Shown: in pieces, positions 43,471 through 53,800 of the stretch | Layout: the number at the start of each line of letters is the position of its first letter | Numbering within the stretch: position 1 is the stretch's first letter | DNA from: Synechococcus sp. CC9616 | GTDB taxonomy: Bacteria > Cyanobacteriota > Cyanobacteriia > PCC-6307 > Cyanobiaceae | Direction: 5' to 3' | Assembly: GCF_000515235.1 (NCBI RefSeq) | Contig: NZ_KI911558.1 | Location: 711,490 to 775,489, forward strand | Length of the DNA stretch: 64,000 nucleotides | Program-made: the position numbers and the translations under genes | Notes under the pieces: generated by a model | Seen by the model: the letters and a program-made list of their open reading frames with translations, nothing else | Databases searched by the model: none | Told to the model about the DNA's origin: nothing

Positions 43471-43959
43471 ATGCGGGCGCTTTATCCCGGAAGCTTCGAT
43501 CCACTCACGAACGGACACATGGATCTGATCGAGAGGGCGTCATCCCTCTTCGGCGAAGTAGTTGTGGCTGTTCTGGGCAACCCCAGCAAGCGCCCGGCAT
43601 TCAGCATTGATGATCGTCTCAGCCAGATCCGCAAGGCCACTGCCCATCTCAACGGGATTGAGGTGATCAGTTTCGATGGCCTGACCGTTCACTGCGCAGA
43701 AACCCATCGCGCCGATCTGATCCTGCGAGGACTGCGGGCGATGAGCGATTTCGAATATGAGCTGCAGATCGCTCACACCAATCGTTCACTGGCGGATCGT
43801 CTCGAGACCGTCTTTCTGGCAACGACGGCCAGACACAGTTTTTTAAGCAGTTCGGTTGTCAAGGAAGTCGCCCGTTTTGGTGGGCCGGTCGATCACATGG
43901 TCCCCTCGGAGGTTGCGAAGGACCTCAACAGGCTCTTCAATTCGGCTTTATCGCCCTAG
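43471..43959 (+). CDS. coaD: Phosphopantetheine adenylyltransferase
   Basis: Adenylates 4'-phosphopantetheine in CoA synthesis. The nucleotidyltransferase motif [10 protein letters not shown] is at residues 7-16 and the ISSSVVKE-like motif reads [11 protein letters not shown] near the C-terminus. It is 162 residues, standard. Five bases separate it from the coiled-coil gene downstream. Confidence 0.97.
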   Translation: MRALYPGSFDPLTNGHMDLIERASSLFGEVVVAVLGNPSKRPAFSIDDRLSQIRKATAHLNGIEVISFDGLTVHCAETHRADLILRGLRAMSDFEYELQIAHTNRSLADRLETVFLATTARHSFLSSSVVKEVARFGGPVDHMVPSEVAKDLNRLFNSALSP

Positions 43960-43964
43960 CAGCC

Positions 43965-44894
43965 ATGAGCGAAGCTCGGCTCACCGTGCTCGATCAACTG
44001 GATCAGCTGGAAGAGATTGTCCTGGAGGGCAGCCGAGTTCCCTTTACGGGCGGGCGTTTGGTGAATGAATGCGAGGCCGTCGATGTTCTGGACGCAGTCC
44101 GCGAGGTTCTGCCGAAGGAACTGGAGAGGGCAGAACAACTGCTCTTGAAGCGCGATGAATTCATCAGTACGGCCCGTCAGCAGGCTGAGGAGATTGTTCA
44201 GCAGGCGCAGCGCCAACGGGAGCAACTCGTCAACAACGCGGCGATCCGCCAGGAAGCGGAGCGTCAGGTGAACGAACTGCGTGAACAGACTCGGCAGCAA
44301 TGCGAAAAGCTGCTGCAGACCACGCGCCAGCAGAACGCCTCCTTGGAACAGGAGATTCAGGCCAAGATTGTCCAGCAGGAGCAGCAGTTTGCTGCGCGTC
44401 GGTCCCAGCTCGAGCAGGAAGCACTGCAGCGTCGTCAACAACTCGAACAGGAGTCTGTTGAACTCAAGCGACAGCACATGGAGCAGCACGAAGCCAACCG
44501 TCAGCAGGGGCTTCAGGAGATGGAAACCATTCGCAGAGAGGGTCTGCGACTCCAGAAAGAGGCAAGAGATGAGGCTGAGCGGCTACATAACGATGCACTC
44601 CAGTTCCGTCAGCAAACCCAGCAGCAGTGCGAAGCCCTGATTCAACGCAGCCGTCAGGAAGCGGCATCGGTGCAGGACGGAGCCAACCGCTACGCAGAAC
44701 AAACTCTCGGCGAACTTGAGGTGCGCCTGAAGGAGATGGCTCAGGTGGTCATGGCTGGACGCCAGGAACTTGTGAAAATCCAGACCATCCGTCCCGCGAA
44801 CGAGTCACAGAAGGAGCCCGATGGAAAAACCGTGCCGATCAGCCGGGGACGGCGGGCTGCGACACGCTTGCGCTCAATGAAAGGCACCGGCTGA
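43965..44894 (+). CDS. Coiled-coil, DivIVA/Cdv3-like cell-division protein
   Basis: A 309-residue protein that is almost all coiled coil from about 50 to 270 and very rich in Gln, Glu and Arg. The N-terminal 45 residues (LTVLDQLDQLEEIVLEGSRV, GGRLVNECEAVDVLDAVR) resemble the short conserved domain of cyanobacterial Cdv3/DivIVA-like proteins. A basic tail ends the protein. In other cyanobacteria a Cdv3-type gene follows coaD in this order, supporting the name, but I rate it as moderate. The last 56 bases overlap the convergent dacB gene. Confidence 0.75.
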   Translation: MSEARLTVLDQLDQLEEIVLEGSRVPFTGGRLVNECEAVDVLDAVREVLPKELERAEQLLLKRDEFISTARQQAEEIVQQAQRQREQLVNNAAIRQEAERQVNELREQTRQQCEKLLQTTRQQNASLEQEIQAKIVQQEQQFAARRSQLEQEALQRRQQLEQESVELKRQHMEQHEANRQQGLQEMETIRREGLRLQKEARDEAERLHNDALQFRQQTQQQCEALIQRSRQEAASVQDGANRYAEQTLGELEVRLKEMAQVVMAGRQELVKIQTIRPANESQKEPDGKTVPISRGRRAATRLRSMKGTG

Positions 44895-46146
44895 GACTCT
44901 GGGTCGCTCTGAGCACCCGTCCCATGACGCTGTTTGGAGCTGACCCTCCATTGCTGATCATGCTCACGTAACGAGGCCCTGTCGCGGTATCCAGAATTCC
45001 TGAAATCGAGCGAACGCCACTGAGGGTTCCCGTCTTGCCCCAGAAGCGCCCCTGGAGAGGCGTGCCTCGATAGAGATATCTCAGCGTGCCCCGCTGCCCA
45101 GCAATCGCCATTGATGCCTGGTAGTAGGAGGCGAGCGGGTGTCGCCCCATGCGCAACAACAGTGCCGCAATGGTGCGGCTGGTGACCCGGTTGGCGCGGG
45201 AGAGTCCACTGCCATCACGAATCCGCATCCCTTGAATCGGTAGACCCTGCTGCTGCATCCACTGGGTATTGGCCATCGATGCGCGGCCCACATCCCAATC
45301 ATCAGCGGCTTCGCGCATCAGCACTTCAGCGGTGAAGTTGTGGCTTTCGGTGTTCGCCAAACTCAGCAGAGCATGCATTGGGGCTGAGTCCTCGCTGTGC
45401 AGGACCACGGGGTCCTGATCTTCCCGTGACATCGCTTGCTGCCGCTGCTCCGGATTCACCATCACCATCTGAAGGGAGCCACCCTGCTGACGCACGCTGG
45501 TATCGAGCACGCGTTGCAACCTGGCGGCAGGGTTCTGCACAGCCATGTGCAGAGCGTTACTGGTGAGAGCCAGCCGGGTGATCGGAGCGCCATAGGCATA
45601 ACTACGATCTGCTGGATGCCAATCGCTTGGCCACCAGCGCTGAGGTGGCTCCTCGCGCACCATCAAGCGGATCGGACCAGAACCAGGTTGTTCTCCGCGA
45701 GAGCCTCCCTGGCCGAGGACGACCATGGCGAATTTCTGCATCTCAGCGATGCTGAGATCGGGGTCCCCCTCCCCGACGATCTCGAGGGATCCATCGGAAT
45801 GACGCAGAAGCTGGGTCTTGAGACGGAAATCAGGACCGAGCCGATCAAGGGCAAAGGCTGTGCTGATCAGCTTCTGATTCGACGCCGGAATGCGGGGTGT
45901 TGACCCGTTCACATCCGCAAGAAGCTGCCCGCGGGCATCGACCACGCTGATGCTCCAGGCTGATGCCTGTCCACCAACGGCAGAACGGATGGCCGTTTGA
46001 AGCTCAGGACAGGTCCGACCCAGCTGAAGAGCGGGCAGACCCTGTTGCTGCAACGGAGGAGGCGGACTGAGCAGTGGTTGTGCAGCAACCAACGTCGGCG
46101 ATGAGAGCCCCAAGCCAAAGGCAAACAGAACGTTGAGCCGCTTCAT
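44839..46146 (-). CDS. dacB: D-alanyl-D-alanine carboxypeptidase/endopeptidase (PBP4 type, S13)
   Basis: A periplasmic low-molecular-weight penicillin-binding protein. A signal peptide ends near residue 22. The catalytic SxxK is Ser89-Lys92 (ASNQKLIST), the second motif DGSGLSRANRV near 290 and KTGTLSGV near 369. At 435 residues it is the normal S13 length with an inserted domain. The ATG overlaps the DUF4330 stop by four bases, so translation may be coupled. The 3' end overlaps the convergent coiled-coil gene by 56 bases. Confidence 0.94.
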   Translation of the reverse strand: MKRLNVLFAFGLGLSSPTLVAAQPLLSPPPPLQQQGLPALQLGRTCPELQTAIRSAVGGQASAWSISVVDARGQLLADVNGSTPRIPASNQKLISTAFALDRLGPDFRLKTQLLRHSDGSLEIVGEGDPDLSIAEMQKFAMVVLGQGGSRGEQPGSGPIRLMVREEPPQRWWPSDWHPADRSYAYGAPITRLALTSNALHMAVQNPAARLQRVLDTSVRQQGGSLQMVMVNPEQRQQAMSREDQDPVVLHSEDSAPMHALLSLANTESHNFTAEVLMREAADDWDVGRASMANTQWMQQQGLPIQGMRIRDGSGLSRANRVTSRTIAALLLRMGRHPLASYYQASMAIAGQRGTLRYLYRGTPLQGRFWGKTGTLSGVRSISGILDTATGPRYVSMISNGGSAPNSVMGRVLRATQSLSRCLSLSASVSQPAVPG

Positions 46147-46652
46147 GACTGGGCAACTCCGCTCACAACACCATTGACGCGATACATGTTGCCTTCAAGT
46201 TCAACGGGTACGCCGATTTTGAGTTTGGTCCCACCAATCACCACGCCGGACTCTCCCTTTTCAGCGTCTGCTTCCAGGTCAAAGCGGGCATAAAGAAGGG
46301 CGGCAGCACTGGGATTGTCGGCCTGAATCACGCTGCCGTCGGGCATCACCGACACAAGTTTGGGGCTGATGTTCTGCGCGCTGAGAACGCGAACGCTGCC
46401 GGCGGGTTGATTACGGATCACAAAACTGAGCCGGCCCTCGTCTCGGATTGATTGCAGGAAACCCTCTGGATCTGCCATCGGCAGGTTGCGGACATCAACA
46501 CTGATCTGAACCGGTTGAATCGATCCCGTTGCGCGAGCGACGGCGTTGGTGAGTTTTGGCGACCAAACAACACCGGCCAATGCCGTTAAGGCGATCAAAC
46601 CAGCAACAGCATCGACAGGGGTGGGATGTTGCAGCCAGGACGGGCGCCTCAT
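46143..46652 (-). CDS. DUF4330 domain membrane protein
   Basis: The product has 169 residues. A membrane helix (PVDAVAGLIALTALAGVVWS) near the N-terminus is followed by a periplasmic beta-rich domain (VQISVDVRNLPMADPEGFLQ, KLKIGVPVELEGNMYRVNGV) matching DUF4330. Function unknown; position next to dacB suggests an envelope role. The stop and dacB ATG overlap. Confidence 0.85.
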   Translation of the reverse strand: MRRPSWLQHPTPVDAVAGLIALTALAGVVWSPKLTNAVARATGSIQPVQISVDVRNLPMADPEGFLQSIRDEGRLSFVIRNQPAGSVRVLSAQNISPKLVSVMPDGSVIQADNPSAAALLYARFDLEADAEKGESGVVIGGTKLKIGVPVELEGNMYRVNGVVSGVAQS

Positions 46653-46712
46653 GGGTCACAACCGGGGACACGAACCATACGGATTGTTTGATCTGTGATC
46701 AAGAAGCCATCA

Positions 46713-47429
46713 CTAGTTGCGCAGTCCATCCAGAAAGCGATCAACGGTGTCGAGCTGTTGCTTGAGTCCATCCGATGACTCCCCCGCAAGCGAGGCAGCA
46801 AGGGTTTCAGGGTCTGGTCGAGTCTCCTGAATACTCACCTGTCGGTAGCCATCCGAATCGGATCGGTAGATGTGCCAGTCACCAGGGAAACAACGCATCA
46901 AGGCGCCGCCCTCCAGCGGTTGCAGCCAAAACGCCTGTTGCCACGAGGCGACGAAGCCACGACGACGTTCGCGGGCCACGCTGCCGATTCCCACGGCGGC
47001 GTCCTCAAGCCTGCCGTTGAGCATGACGATCGAACCGCTGTGGGATTCGCAGACGTCCAGGAATTCCTCGTAGTCGGCTGGTTGAGGCATCACAGCAAGG
47101 AGCAGGTCAACCGGCGCTGCGTCGTCCGTGCGAGCCATCCACTGACGGAAATCAAGAATGCTCTCCGCCAGATCTGGCCCGTCACGCCTAGCCAGAGCAG
47201 CAGCTCCCGCATCAGGCCAGATCATCGTGAGGCAGCGTCCCCCGGCGATCAAGGACCGTGCCAAGCGGAACGCCACGGGCAGCAGACGCAGATTCTCAAA
47301 CCGCAGCGATGCGCCCCAGCGCTTGCTGAGCCCCGAGCAAAGGGCTTCCTCAACCGCCTCCTGAAGCAGCGTTTCAGCGGTTGCCAGATCAGCTGGCAAG
47401 GGCTGCAAAGGAACCGAAGGGTTGGTCAT
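46713..47429 (-). CDS. DUF1995 domain protein
   Basis: A 238-residue soluble protein of the DUF1995 family found in cyanobacteria and plastids; a link to chlorophyll/photosystem assembly is known for some plastid members but the role is not clear. Visible features include the nucleotide-fold-like LLLAVMPQPADYEEFLDVCE, GSIVMLNGRLED, and RRRGFVASWQQAFWLQPLEG. It is 10 bases downstream of the cysteine desulfurase. Confidence 0.85.
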   Translation of the reverse strand: MTNPSVPLQPLPADLATAETLLQEAVEEALCSGLSKRWGASLRFENLRLLPVAFRLARSLIAGGRCLTMIWPDAGAAALARRDGPDLAESILDFRQWMARTDDAAPVDLLLAVMPQPADYEEFLDVCESHSGSIVMLNGRLEDAAVGIGSVARERRRGFVASWQQAFWLQPLEGGALMRCFPGDWHIYRSDSDGYRQVSIQETRPDPETLAASLAGESSDGLKQQLDTVDRFLDGLRN

Positions 47430-47439
47430 GGAATGCGTT

Positions 47440-48627
47440 TCAAGCGGAGGAATCGACAGATGCCATCGCTTCTGCGAAACGCTCCTGAATCAATGCCAAA
47501 TGATCATCTCCGATCCATCCACCCAACGTGAGGCGCAAACCTGATTGGCGACGGGAGGGATCAACCCCCATGGCCGTCAGCACAGAACTATCTGAACTCT
47601 GTCCGGAACTGCAGGCGCTGCCACTGCTCACGGCAATGCCACGGCGGGAGAGCTCACGCACCATGTGCCGTCCCGACAGAGGTTGACCCTCTCTGTTGGT
47701 GAGCAGGAGAGCAATGTGGTTCGGAAGACGATCGTCAGGGCAAGGACCGCACAACTCCACTCCAGGGAGTTGCAGCAAAGCGGAAAGCAAACGATCCCTC
47801 TGCAAACGAAGGCGCGAAGTTGCTCCTGGCGGTGCCGTGGTCTTGCTGGCATCGAAGGATGGCAACGGTTGCAATGCAGCCGCCAGACCAGCCAACAGAG
47901 CTACGGGTTCTGTGCCACTGCGAAAACCTTGCTCCTGTCCTCCTCCACCCTGCAGAGGGCGGAGCTCCACATGCTCCTGTTTCAACAGCAGACCAACACC
48001 ACGCGGGCCCTGCAGCTTGTGAGCAGAGAGGCTCAGCAGATCGATCGGCAGTTGATGCCAGCTGATCCTGCCTTGGGGCAACAGTTGTGTTGCATCGGTG
48101 TGAAACAGGATTCCACGATTTCTGCAGGCCTCCCCGATCTCAACGACAGGCTGAATCGCACCCACTTCGCTCTGCCCCCAGATCACAGAGACCATCCGGG
48201 TGGGAGGTTCCAACAAACGCTCAAGCTGATCCAAGCGAATCACCCCTTCGTGATTCACAGGCCAGAGCTCCACAGACCATCCAAGAGATGTCAACTGTGC
48301 AGCGGCCGCTGTCACCGCCGGATGTTCCACAGCAGACATCACAAACCGGCCAGGTGAACGGTTGGAACAACAGCCCAGCAGTGCCAGGTGAACCGATTCC
48401 GTGGCCCCGGATGTACAGATCAGATCTGCGGTGCCGGCACCGAGATGCTGGGCAATGGATACTCGGGAACGTTCCAAGGTTTCTGCAGCCACAAGGCCGC
48501 TGCGATGCAGGCTGCTCGGATTCCCCCACGCCGATAGCTGAACCTGCTGAATCGCCTCAACCACTGATGGAAGCGGTGGGGTGGTTGCCGCTGCATCGAG
48601 GTAAATCTCAGCGGGTATCACGTTCAA
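47440..48627 (-). CDS. Cysteine desulfurase (NifS/IscS-like)
   Basis: A PLP enzyme that mobilises sulfur from cysteine. PLP-Lys204 lies in SLSAHKLQGPRG, with His102 and His203 positioned as in IscS. The active Cys340 is in SSGSACSSG. At 395 residues it is standard. The TTG at 48627 is used; GTG 48621 is a possible alternative. It overlaps dapF by 20 bases. Partner scaffold proteins are not in the window, so the destination of sulfur (Fe-S cluster or tRNA thiolation) is unclear. Confidence 0.93.
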   Translation of the reverse strand: MNVIPAEIYLDAAATTPPLPSVVEAIQQVQLSAWGNPSSLHRSGLVAAETLERSRVSIAQHLGAGTADLICTSGATESVHLALLGCCSNRSPGRFVMSAVEHPAVTAAAAQLTSLGWSVELWPVNHEGVIRLDQLERLLEPPTRMVSVIWGQSEVGAIQPVVEIGEACRNRGILFHTDATQLLPQGRISWHQLPIDLLSLSAHKLQGPRGVGLLLKQEHVELRPLQGGGGQEQGFRSGTEPVALLAGLAAALQPLPSFDASKTTAPPGATSRLRLQRDRLLSALLQLPGVELCGPCPDDRLPNHIALLLTNREGQPLSGRHMVRELSRRGIAVSSGSACSSGQSSDSSVLTAMGVDPSRRQSGLRLTLGGWIGDDHLALIQERFAEAMASVDSSA

Positions 48628-49708
48628 AGCGGGCCCGCGTTCGCTGCTCGAGGGATTCGCTCGCGAGGTTCAGCATTGAATCCAGTGATGTGTTCTTGAG
48701 AAATTTCATCACCTTCTGCTGTGCTTCATCTTGCTCACAATCATCCTGCTGGGCACTGTCGCTGACGGAATCATCGATGTCCGGTGAGGTTTGTGGCTCT
48801 GCCTGGACCGAGTCGACAGAGACATTGGAGCTGATGGCGCCATTGCCTGGCATCAGATCAGGGCTCAGAACACCATCGAACACTGCTTCGGCAGGACCGG
48901 TCATCAACACAGGACCCTGTAAATCAGGCCAACTGATTTGAAGCGGACCACCTGGGAGCATCACCTCAGCGCTGTCGTCGCAAAGGCCAAGCAGGGATGC
49001 GGCGACCAGCGTGGCGCAGGCGCCGGTACCGCAAGCCAAAGTTGGGCCAGCACCCCGTTCCCAAACACGAATCTCTAATGAGCGAGAAGAGTGGATCTGG
49101 AGGAAGTGGACATTGGTTTTCGCTGGAAACAACGGATGTTGTTCAAGCTCATGCCCCCAGCGATCAAATGGGATGGACTGAAGATCCTGCACTGGCACAA
49201 CCACATGGGGATTACCCATGCCAACGGCAGCAATCTCAAGTTCGTCGTCTCCGACGACAGCAGCCCCCTGAGGACATCCACGGGGCCCCATCTCCAACGT
49301 TGTTGGAATGTCACCCGGCTGAAGGAAGGGGGGGCCCATATCCACACAGAGTTGACCGTCGCTCTGCAGCTGGGGTCTGATCACGCCAGCCAGGGTCTCA
49401 ATAGACCAGATGGTTCCAGGCGGATTGCCATCACTATCTGCGAGGTAACGAGCCAGGCAACGAATGCCGTTGCCACACATCTCGGCTTCAGATCCATCAG
49501 CATTCAGGATTCGCATGCGTAAATCCACTTCCCCTTCAGCTGGCAACGCCAGGATGAGTCCATCCGCCCCTACGCCAAAACGACGGTCACAGATCAAACG
49601 CACCCAATCCGAATCGGGCTGCGTAATCGATGACGGGAGCTGGCCTGACCGACCCTCCACGATCAGGAAGTCATTGCCAAGTCCCTGATATTTGCTGAAG
49701 TGCAGCAT
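48608..49708 (-). CDS. dapF: Diaminopimelate epimerase with C-terminal extension
   Basis: Interconverts LL- and meso-diaminopimelate for lysine and peptidoglycan. The two active cysteines are Cys78 (MCGNGIRC) and Cys226 (LACGTGAC), as in the canonical enzyme. The normal fold ends near residue 285. An additional tail of about 80 residues follows: a Ser-rich part, an acidic patch (DIDDSVSDSAQQDDCEQDEA), then a basic helix (KVMKFLKNTSLDSM, EQRTRARFERD). The tail ends in the overlap with the cysteine desulfurase start. Its role is unknown. ATG 49708 is 26 bases from the divergent hfq. Confidence 0.95.
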   Translation of the reverse strand: MLHFSKYQGLGNDFLIVEGRSGQLPSSITQPDSDWVRLICDRRFGVGADGLILALPAEGEVDLRMRILNADGSEAEMCGNGIRCLARYLADSDGNPPGTIWSIETLAGVIRPQLQSDGQLCVDMGPPFLQPGDIPTTLEMGPRGCPQGAAVVGDDELEIAAVGMGNPHVVVPVQDLQSIPFDRWGHELEQHPLFPAKTNVHFLQIHSSRSLEIRVWERGAGPTLACGTGACATLVAASLLGLCDDSAEVMLPGGPLQISWPDLQGPVLMTGPAEAVFDGVLSPDLMPGNGAISSNVSVDSVQAEPQTSPDIDDSVSDSAQQDDCEQDEAQQKVMKFLKNTSLDSMLNLASESLEQRTRARFERDTR

Positions 49709-49734
49709 GGTCGCTTTAAAGGTCCCTAGATCCT

Positions 49735-49956
49735 ATGGAGACAACGCCACTTGATCCAAGCCTCCCAGGAATACGACTACTCCAGTGCTGGATACGCGAT
49801 AAGTGCCCTCTGAGCATTGATGTTGTTGGACAAGAACGTATCGAGGGACGACTAGTTTGGCAGGATCCAGAATTTCTTGCGATTGAAGCCAACTCCGTTC
49901 AAAAAATTATTTTAATCAATAGAAAGCATGTTGTACTTATTCGTTCATTGGCATAG
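49735..49956 (+). CDS. hfq: Cyanobacterial Hfq (Sm-like RNA-binding protein)
   Basis: A 73-residue Sm-fold protein of the cyanobacterial Hfq type (Ssr3341-like). The Sm1 part is LPGIRLLQCWIRDKCPLSID and the Sm2-like end INRKHVVLIR lacks the YKHAI seen in proteobacterial Hfq, as expected for cyanobacteria. In Synechocystis this protein is needed for type IV pilus motility through PilB1; whether that applies here is unknown. It is divergent from dapF, the usual neighbour, and is followed by an AT-rich desert. Confidence 0.92.
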   Translation: METTPLDPSLPGIRLLQCWIRDKCPLSIDVVGQERIEGRLVWQDPEFLAIEANSVQKIILINRKHVVLIRSLA

Positions 49957-50804
49957 AAACAAGCAAATCGAAATACCTGCATCTACTAAAACATCATTTT
50001 GTCTCTAGACGTCGACAAGTGCGCAAAACATAGTTATAAGGCAAGAATCAGAACGAGAAACGACTGGAGGAAGTGAGGATAGAATAAAAAATTACAACAC
50101 CAAATGGTATCGTCGCTGACGATCATGCAAGAAAATAAGTATTTAGAACAAAATATTTGTCAAGAAAAAAACGGGATTCGACTAAAAAAAACCGGTGATC
50201 ATCTATTGTCAATTCACTCTTATTGTTGAAATCAATGGCTGCATTAAAATTTCCATCATAAGCAGGGATCGGCAGGGCAAAGATAAATAATAAATTTATA
50301 ATCCAAGATTAAACTAAATATAGAAATTAATTTCCAAAGCACTCAAATTTAAAATGCTGGAGGCGGTCAGCCGATAGCCATGAAACAGCAGGGTGACTAC
50401 TAAATTCAAATTATGAAGATAAATATTTCAAATGAATTACTTTGAATGTGAACACTTACTAAATGTATAAGAACCACGATCGGATCGCGATGTTACCGAA
50501 AATTAAAAAGTCCAAAGGAGAATTTGTATCATACTAAATCCAATTAAACTGGTTCATCAGTCATATGCCTAGATCAAAGCAATTAAAAACCAAAAGACAA
50601 TATGATATTTCCTTCAAAAACCAATGCTGCATATTTCCAACACAAGACCTAAAAACAATATGAATTAATATGCATATACGCTAGACAGAAAGAGAAAACT
50701 AATGAAATAAATAATTTCTACGGCAAATACAAAAGAATGGAGCCCAAACGCTTTGGAAAAAATTATAATAGCAAGAAGATTTACAAGAATATAAAATTTT
50801 AGGA
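49957..50804. other. AT-rich non-coding flank between hfq and the giant gene
   Basis: About 850 bases, far richer in A+T than the preceding genes. No ORF above 60 codons and no recognisable RNA gene. A small GC-richer island at about 50352-50399 could be a relic. The giant gene points into it from the right, so it holds that gene's 3' UTR; no GC-rich terminator hairpin is visible, only AT palindromes. Confidence 0.5.
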
Positions 50805-53800
50805 TTATGCCATGCTGTTGTTCAAAATGTCTAAAAGTTCTTTGTCATTTTTATTGTATATAGAAGTGCCTACGTTATTAAATTGAAGCGAGTCACGATC
50901 ATTAAAGCTCAACAAGATTGTGTGCCGAGAAGAGGTGTCTAGAGTAGGCCTAGAGATTTCAGCATCAGACACATTATATTTAGTTTCCAACTTATCGCTT
51001 ATGAAATCTAATGATTGATTATTGCCAAAGGAGAAACCAATCAAAACATCATGACCACCAGTATAAACGTAAGTATCGGCCCCCGATGCTCCCTGCAAAG
51101 TATCGTCCGACTGGCCTCCATCCAACCGATCATCGCCTGGGCCGCCATTAAGTGAATCCGAGCCTTCATTTCCAGTCAAAGTATCGTCGCCATTACCGCC
51201 TCTTAATAGATCAGATTTTGGTCCGCCGATTAAATAATCTGAGCCATTTTCACCCCATAAATTATCATTTCTGTGACCACCAAGAAGTAGGTCATTACCA
51301 TCATCACCGTAGATACGACTCTTACTATCAAATCTAGACAGGAAATCATCATTACTAGTCCCGACAAAATCTCTAGGCTCACGCAGAGCAAATACAGGAT
51401 TTCTGTTGATCAAATCACTCTTGAATCGCTCGTCAATAAGAGAGATATTCGAGGAGAGAAGATTTAAGTCGTCAAAATATTGGCGCTTGATCGGCAAAAT
51501 CTCAGAGACAAAATCAAGCGCAGAATCACTATCTGATTGTTCAAGGCGCCGATCCAGCTTCCGCCACAAGCTCTGAGACAGTTCTGCGGCTTGTTCAACA
51601 AGTGAGGCGACAAACTTGGTGGTTTTGTCAGTTTCTTCAAAATTATTGTTCAGGTTTTCCACACCCAAGAGCTCTCTAGCGATGTACTCATGATCCTTTG
51701 AAAGTGGATCTCTCCCATTCGAAAGATCATTGAAGATATGAGTTGAGATGGCAGAGATTCTTTCAAAACGAGATTGAAGATCATTACTAAAGTGATCAGG
51801 CAAACCGTGTTGCAGTAGATTTTCAACTGCTGAATAGAGAAAATTTAATTTAATATGTGCCAAGTAGTCATATGCCGCTGACCGAACAACCTTATTGCTA
51901 AGTGACTTCTCAGTGGCAAGAAATTGCGTCGACTCAATTGCAGTGTAATCAAAATTTTTGATATTAAAATTTCTACGAATAAATTCGTCAACAGCTTCAG
52001 AGCTCTCAAATCCCTTCTTCTTTGCCTTAATGTTAATACTACCTTGTTGTGAGTTCAACTCGTCAAAATAGCTTATCATTAGCGATCGAAATGTCGTCAA
52101 TGGCGTCAATGGTGTGCCAACGGGCGCAGTAAATGGGATTGATTGCAATCGGTTGGTGGCTGTATCAACACCTGCAAAGGCAATCAGCTGACCATTCTTG
52201 ATGTCCTCCTCAGTAAAGAAGTTCATATCAACCTCCATAGAGAAAGAGCCATCGAGAGTTGTGTTGGTTGTAGGCTCCCCAGAGTCCGGCGAATAATTTG
52301 TGTTGGTGTCAAAGAATACGGTTGCATTTCTATAGGGGTCGTTACCAACAGCTGAAGACGAGGAGCGATCCACCGTGGAAAACTCAGCAAGTGTGAGACG
52401 CGCCAACTCAGCGCTCCACAGGTCATGCCACTCATTGATAAAGCCAAGATCTATGCCGATCTGAATAGCCGCTTGAAGGAAGAAATGAATACCTCCACCA
52501 AATGCAATCGCCTCAGTTGGATTACGGAACATTTTTTCCATTTCATATCCTCTGATCCGTCCGTCGCTCTTTCCTTGAAGTTCACCAACATCTACAAAAT
52601 CGAATCCAACATCAGCAAACACTCCACCTTCTACATTCCCCCTGATAACTCCTAAATTTCCTTCTAAGCCAACACCAATACGTCCTTCTATAGCAAGTTC
52701 ACGCATATCTCGGCCAAAAGGATTGGCTAGCCAACGTCCTGCCGCAGCGTTGTAGGACCAACGGTCAGCAATGTAAAAACCATCCATTATCATTTCTAGA
52801 TTATCTGAACGTGATCCCGCATCTCTCCAGCGCGTAAAGCCCGAACTATCCATTCCGAAGCCAAAACGTGAATAAAGTCCTAATGAACCACTTAAACGTG
52901 GACGTACAGCTCCCAGTGGTTTAGAGATATCAATACCAGCCTCGGCTTGCAAAGTTGGAAGAGTATACGTCATAAGATCTACATCAGAGCCACCTAAAAT
53001 AATATCTATAAGCGCTTGTTTATCTTGAAATAGAGGGAAATAGAAGCCTGCAGAATTTGCACCTTCAAGTACGCGCATCATCCTTTGCCCTAAATTAGAT
53101 ATAGGATTTGATGAGCGGGCAAGAGGACCAGAAGACAAAGATGATTGTTCTGATGATGATTGAGTGCTTAAAAGCCTAGACTCGGTGGAATTATCTTCAC
53201 TGAAGAATGACGGATTACCCGCAAACGCTGCAAGTTGATTGAAATCCACGCCGGGGCGTACACCTTTGAGATCGTTGGCAATGGATTGGGAATCGCAAAG
53301 ACTCCTGATACCAGCGATATTAGCCGAAGTATTTCGAACATTTTGGACGGGAGTCGAACTTGTCTGTACTGGGCTAACTGCCGAACCAAGAACATATTCC
53401 TCAAGAAGCTGTAATTTAAAGGAAGACCTTTGGAAATCATTGACTTCAATTTCATTAGAAATTTTGCCGGGTAGGTCATCGCGTATAGAGTGAATCGTTA
53501 GTGAATTATTATCCGAATCCTTGGTCTGCAAAGTCTCGACGGTTCGGCGAACATCACGAAGAATATGATCTAAATATTCATATTTATTTTCTCTAAGCAG
53601 GATATCCAGATCATCCTCGTCCGAGAGCTGAAGTCGAGCCCGTATTTCATTGTATATTACCTGTGTAGAAGTCTGCCCAGGAGTATTGGGCGCCTGCATA
53701 AGATCACTCAAATATAAATACAAGTCGTCGTAATCCTTGAACATTCGTGTTACAACCTGCGGCTGAGAACCAACAAACTCTCCGACACTAAAGCTATTTA

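Noticed and set aside
50352-50399. GC-richer island with a very short ATG frame in the AT-rich flank
   Set aside because: Only seven codons long; could be a relic but nothing supports a gene.
51060-51314. Regular spaced repeats resembling a CRISPR array
   Set aside because: They are in-frame RTX codons of variable sequence, not identical repeats with unique spacers.
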